From: Fimenecus sp045613065
GTDB lineage: Bacteria; Bacillota; Clostridia; Oscillospirales; Acutalibacteraceae
Assembly: GCA_045613065.1 (NCBI GenBank)
Contig: JAZLAH010000046.1
Location: 1-22,241 of the forward strand
DNA length: 22,241 nucleotides
Reading direction: 5' to 3'
Position numbers and translations under genes: made by a program. Of the stretch, positions 22,045 to 22,241 are shown piece after piece. Positions within the stretch are counted from its first letter, which is position 1, and each line of letters opens with the position of its first letter. Below the pieces are notes generated by a model. It was not told where the DNA came from. It worked only from the letters and a program-made list of their open reading frames with translations, and did no database searches.

Positions 22045-22084
22045 AAAGACTACACAAGATTAATTTCTCGTGTAGTCTTTTTAC
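22045..22084 (+). terminator. Rho-independent terminator, probably bidirectional
   Basis: AAAGACTACAC (22045-22055) pairs with GTGTAGTCTTT (22070-22080); the inner AGA/TCT can extend the stem after one mismatch. TTTTT follows on the plus strand and CTTTGATTTT on the minus strand, serving both convergent genes. Confidence 0.85.
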
Positions 22085-22101
22085 ATTTCTTTTATGACTA
22101 A

Positions 22102-22227
22102 TTATCCAAACCAATCGTCATCGTTACCGTTAGGGTCATTTTTGCCGATTTGAATATTTGATGCTGTTATTACATCTTCAACTTCATAAATTGTAACATC
22201 AAAATCTGGTGTTATATATTCTTTCAT
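22102..22227 (-). CDS. 41-residue peptide gene, possible modified-peptide precursor
   Basis: The reading frame encodes 41 residues: MKEYITPDFDVTIYEVEDVI, then TASNIQIGKN, then DPNGNDDDWFG. GAAAGG lies 8 bases before the ATG, and the right edge of the window cuts the region just upstream. It has no membrane segment or cysteine. The first half is acidic with a YxxPxxxVxxxExxDVITAS pattern that, from memory, recurs in many short unannotated clostridial proteins; the second half is rich in Asn, Asp and Gly and ends in an aromatic pair. This layout resembles a leader plus core peptide. It converges on the radical SAM/SPASM gene, with 74 bases between the stops and a shared terminator. The function is not known. 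Confidence 0.65.
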   Translation of the reverse strand: MKEYITPDFDVTIYEVEDVITASNIQIGKNDPNGNDDDWFG

Positions 22228-22241
22228 ATTGTATTCCTTTC

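Overview
The window looks like a chromosome segment of an anaerobic, low-GC Clostridia bacterium, probably a gut member of the Oscillospirales/Ruminococcaceae type. The reasons are AT-rich intergenic DNA, strong AAAGGAG-type ribosome binding sites, an NADH-linked hydrogenase-type operon, an ECF-type vitamin transporter subunit, several radical SAM enzymes, and GC-rich palindromes standing in AT-rich spacers. The assignment rests on gene content and style, not on a marker gene. No rRNA, tRNA, CRISPR array, insertion sequence or prophage was seen.

Layout. (1) 1-1997, minus: the start of an electron-bifurcating hydrogenase / NADH dehydrogenase-like operon: NuoE-like subunit, a small HATPase protein, an HndB-like ferredoxin, then a NuoF-like subunit cut by the window edge. 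(2) 2199-5558: a MocR/PdxR-type regulator (minus) divergent from pyridoxal kinase, an ECF S component and a short TatD-associated-type radical SAM protein (plus), closed by a very strong hairpin terminator. This looks like a vitamin B6 salvage unit. (3) 5649-6340: an 80-residue single-pass membrane protein (minus) behind a near-consensus promoter with a LexA-type (SOS) box, plus a 449-base spacer holding a second promoter. (4) 6341-12256, plus: a tight housekeeping operon obg, mrnC, yitT-like, lepA, ProXp-like deacylase, hemW. (5) 12338-13255, plus: metA with its own promoter and terminator. (6) 20342-13429, minus: an M16 peptidase-like pair (YfmF/YfmH type), lgt, folD, and a copper P-type ATPase carrying a C-terminal CopZ-like domain. 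(7) 20567-22027, plus: a radical SAM/SPASM-type protein, convergent with a 41-residue peptide gene at the right edge.

Most genes are ordinary housekeeping. The places most worth a second look are four. The first is the SOS-box-controlled small membrane protein, a candidate DNA-damage division inhibitor in the style of YneA/SosA. The second is the CopA-CopZ fusion, which has a well-placed internal ribosome binding site and start codon that could release a free 67-residue CopZ. The third is the radical SAM protein with a second CxxxCxxC motif at its extreme C terminus, next to a small peptide gene. The fourth is the B6 salvage unit, which contains a radical SAM enzyme of unknown role.

Nothing was searched against a database. 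Family names come from reading motifs and recalling families, and regulatory sites come from reading by eye.
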